Part shown: one piece after another, positions 62,412 through 64,000 of the stretch | Numbering within the stretch: the stretch's first letter is position 1 | Layout: every line of letters begins with the position of its first letter | Source: Glossina fuscipes | Lineage: Eukaryota; Arthropoda; Insecta; Diptera; Glossinidae | DNA length: 64,000 nt | Reading direction: 5' to 3' | Assembly: GCF_014805625.2 (NCBI RefSeq) | Contig: NW_023998455.1 | Location: 8,373,005-8,437,004, forward strand | The notes under the pieces: generated by a model | Seen by the model: only the letters and a program-made list of their open reading frames with translations | The model's database searches: none | What the model was told of the DNA's origin: nothing | Program-made: the position numbers and the translations under genes

Positions 62412-64000
62412 GTAAGTGTTTTAGTTTATTATGGTGAAGTGGGAAATTAAGAGAAAACCTCACGCACACTATCTTTCAGAGCGTCAGGCGGTTAAAATGC
62501 AGCTGTACAATTTCAATGATTTAACTGCCGACCGTGAATGGTTATACGATGTCTTGCTGAGTGATACTGATACCGATACAGAAATCAGTGATGAAGATGA
62601 ATACGTCAGAGAGATGATAAAGGCTCATGTTCGTCAACAAAAGATGAGAGAGAACTTTTACAAAAAACCTACGGTGAGCGAGTTTTGAAGAAAACTCATT
62701 TTCCTTTTACAAATCGTTTGTTTCTTAGAATACTCAATATGCTTATTATGGAGCTGGATTTCTATCTAACCATGACATGTACCCCGAGCATCAGCAGTCT
62801 ATCGTTGGCGTTCGTAAACGCCGTAGACGTGGGAAAAAAGAGAAACCGATGAAATTACCTCCCTTATCCAAACCTGTTAACAAAGAGCCAAAAGCACGTA
62901 AACCTCGCAAACAAAAGCATAAGCCTCTAATGGATGAACCAGAGCCGGGAGAGGTGGACCCCGAAGATCTAAAGCATTATGCTTATGCTGATACAACGGC
63001 TAATGATGAAGACGATGATGTAGACGTGCAATCAGATGATTTAGCTGATTCTGCAATGGTTTTGGACTCTCACGGTTTGCAATCGGGTGCTCTGACTTAC
63101 CAACCCAGTAGAGGTCGTAGACGAAAAAGTCAGCAGGGTGTCTTACGCACACCCGAAGTAATGGCAGCACGTCGTAAACGCGTATGGCAGCTAATGGCTA
63201 AAAAAGAATTAGGCCGCTGTCAGCGTGCGAAGCTCAACAATCATAAAGAAATGGTACAAAATTGTAAACGGGTAGCCACTATGTGTATGAAAGTTGTGCG
63301 GCAGCGCGCTATGCACTCGCAAAAGGTTATGAAAGAGACAGTTTGGCGTGCTAAGCGCATGTCGCGGGAAATGCTAGCCTACTGGAAACGTTACGAACGT
63401 GTAGAGCGAGACACACGCAGGCGCATGGAAAAAGAAGCCGAAGAGCAACGAAAAATGGATGTGGAACTTATTGAAGCTAAGCGTCAACAAAGAAAATTAA
63501 ATTTTCTTATTACCCAAACAGAGTTATATGCTCATTTCATGTCTCGTAAACTTGGTCAGGGATCAGAAGCCGAACAATTACGAATCCTCAATCAATTAGA
63601 CGAGGAAGCAAATCCTCGTTTAGCGGCTTATGATGACTACGATGCCGAGAAAATGAAGCTATTAGCTCAGCAACATGCTGAAGAAGCATTTGCTAATGAC
63701 CGGCACAAAACAAAACAATTTGATACGTCTGCCGTTTTAAAAAATAAAAAGGATGATATCGTAATAAAAGAAGAAGATAAACCAGAGTCATTGTTACCAC
63801 AAAACAAGATAGACTTGCCGCAACCTTCCATATTTCAAGGGACCTTGAAAACATATCAAATTAAAGGTTAGAAAGTTTTAAACAAAAGAAATACTTTAAG
63901 AATACTTTGTAGAATTTCGAATATTTATATTCCATAGGTATGACTTGGTTGGCTAATCTTTATGATCAAGGAATTAGCGGTATTTTGGCTGATGAAATGG
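62129..64000 (+). CDS. Ino80: INO80 chromatin-remodelling ATPase, 5' part (runs off the window)
   Basis: Catalytic and scaffold subunit of the nuclear INO80 complex, which slides and edits nucleosomes using ATP. Coding exons: 62129-62411, 62480-62673, 62729-63866, 63938 to beyond 64000; about 559 residues are visible of a much longer protein. The ATG is preceded by an in-frame TAA nine bases upstream. Seen in order: an acidic SSDEEEELES / DSDDEY stretch and a Lys run (exon 1), EWLYDVLLSDTDTDTEISDE (exon 2), basic KRRRRGKKEK and acidic linkers, the DBINO DNA/actin-binding domain (about residues 304-435, with RKRVWQLMAKKELGRCQR), then KGMTWLANLYDQGISGILAD just before SNF2 motif I. Introns are 68, 55 and 71 nt, typical of flies. 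It is transcribed away from the neuropeptide gene. Confidence 0.95.
62480..62673 (+). CDS. Ino80: Ino80 coding exon 2
   Basis: Acceptor ..CTATCTTTCAG, donor GTGAGCG. It reads E-RQAVKMQLYNFNDLTADRE through ENFYKKPT and ends in phase 0. It carries the conserved WLYDVLLSDTDTD segment. Confidence 0.92.
62729..63866 (+). CDS. Ino80: Ino80 coding exon 3, with the DBINO domain
   Basis: Acceptor ..GTTTCTTAG, then NTQYAYYGAGFLSNHD; the true exon starts 48 bases before the first ATG of the open frame. It contains the basic/acidic linker and the whole DBINO domain and ends ..TYQIK with donor GTTAGA (a weaker match), phase 1. Confidence 0.92.
63938..64000 (+). CDS. Ino80: Ino80 coding exon 4, start only
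   Basis: Acceptor ..TATTCCATAG. It reads G-MTWLANLYDQGISGILADEM and is cut by the window end just before the Walker A (GLGKT) motif expected next in SNF2 enzymes. Confidence 0.9.

Noticed and set aside
62254..62469. Minus-strand poly-Ser/Phe frame
   Set aside because: Antisense to the acidic and Lys-rich part of Ino80 exon 1.
62412..62479. Continuation of the first Ino80 frame and a new ATG frame starting at 62,431
   Set aside because: This is a 68-base intron with strong GTAAGT donor and TTTCAG acceptor; splicing restores the INO80 frame, so the ATG at 62,431 is not a start.

Overview
This is AT-rich eukaryotic DNA from a higher dipteran, probably an acalyptrate such as a tephritid fruit fly. 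The support is GT..AG introns, long T/A tracts, an INO80 gene with fly-like exon structure, an insect prohormone-4 (IDLSRF-like peptide) gene, a mariner remnant, jockey-like non-LTR debris and degenerate repeats carrying the 'gacagacag / gtctgtccgtc' blocks common in fly introns. Species is inferred, not proven. The window is mostly intron and intergenic DNA.

Layout. (1) 1-7.8 kb: region downstream of the minus-strand neuropeptide gene, with repeat copies and a very T-tract-rich part at 5.0-7.7 kb that may be long 3' UTR. (2) 7,982-46,306, minus strand: a four-exon prohormone-4 / IDLSRF-like peptide precursor, rebuilt exon by exon with splice sites and phases that all agree (199 aa). Its first intron is about 31 kb. 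(3) 34,978-36,021, plus strand: an intronless, cysteine-rich 347-aa gene nested inside that intron on the opposite strand; I do not recognise its family. (4) 46.5-61.9 kb: intergenic DNA between the two divergent genes, with an internally deleted mariner (perfect 32-bp inverted repeats, TA target duplication), a frameshifted retrotransposon RNase H end and several repeat copies. (5) 62,129-64,000, plus strand: the 5' part of Ino80 (three complete coding exons and the start of a fourth), cut by the window edge just inside the SNF2 ATPase motor.

The most interesting observation is at the end of the neuropeptide gene. After the UGA stop that follows ...NTGFLD, the same frame stays open for 34 codons, ends at a second UGA, and encodes a Tyr/Pro-rich, coding-looking tail. 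This suggests programmed stop-codon readthrough, or a very recent nonsense change.

The neuropeptide and Ino80 genes have unrelated jobs (secreted signalling; chromatin remodelling) and no functional coupling is implied. The nested gene has the look of a tissue-restricted, possibly retroposed gene.
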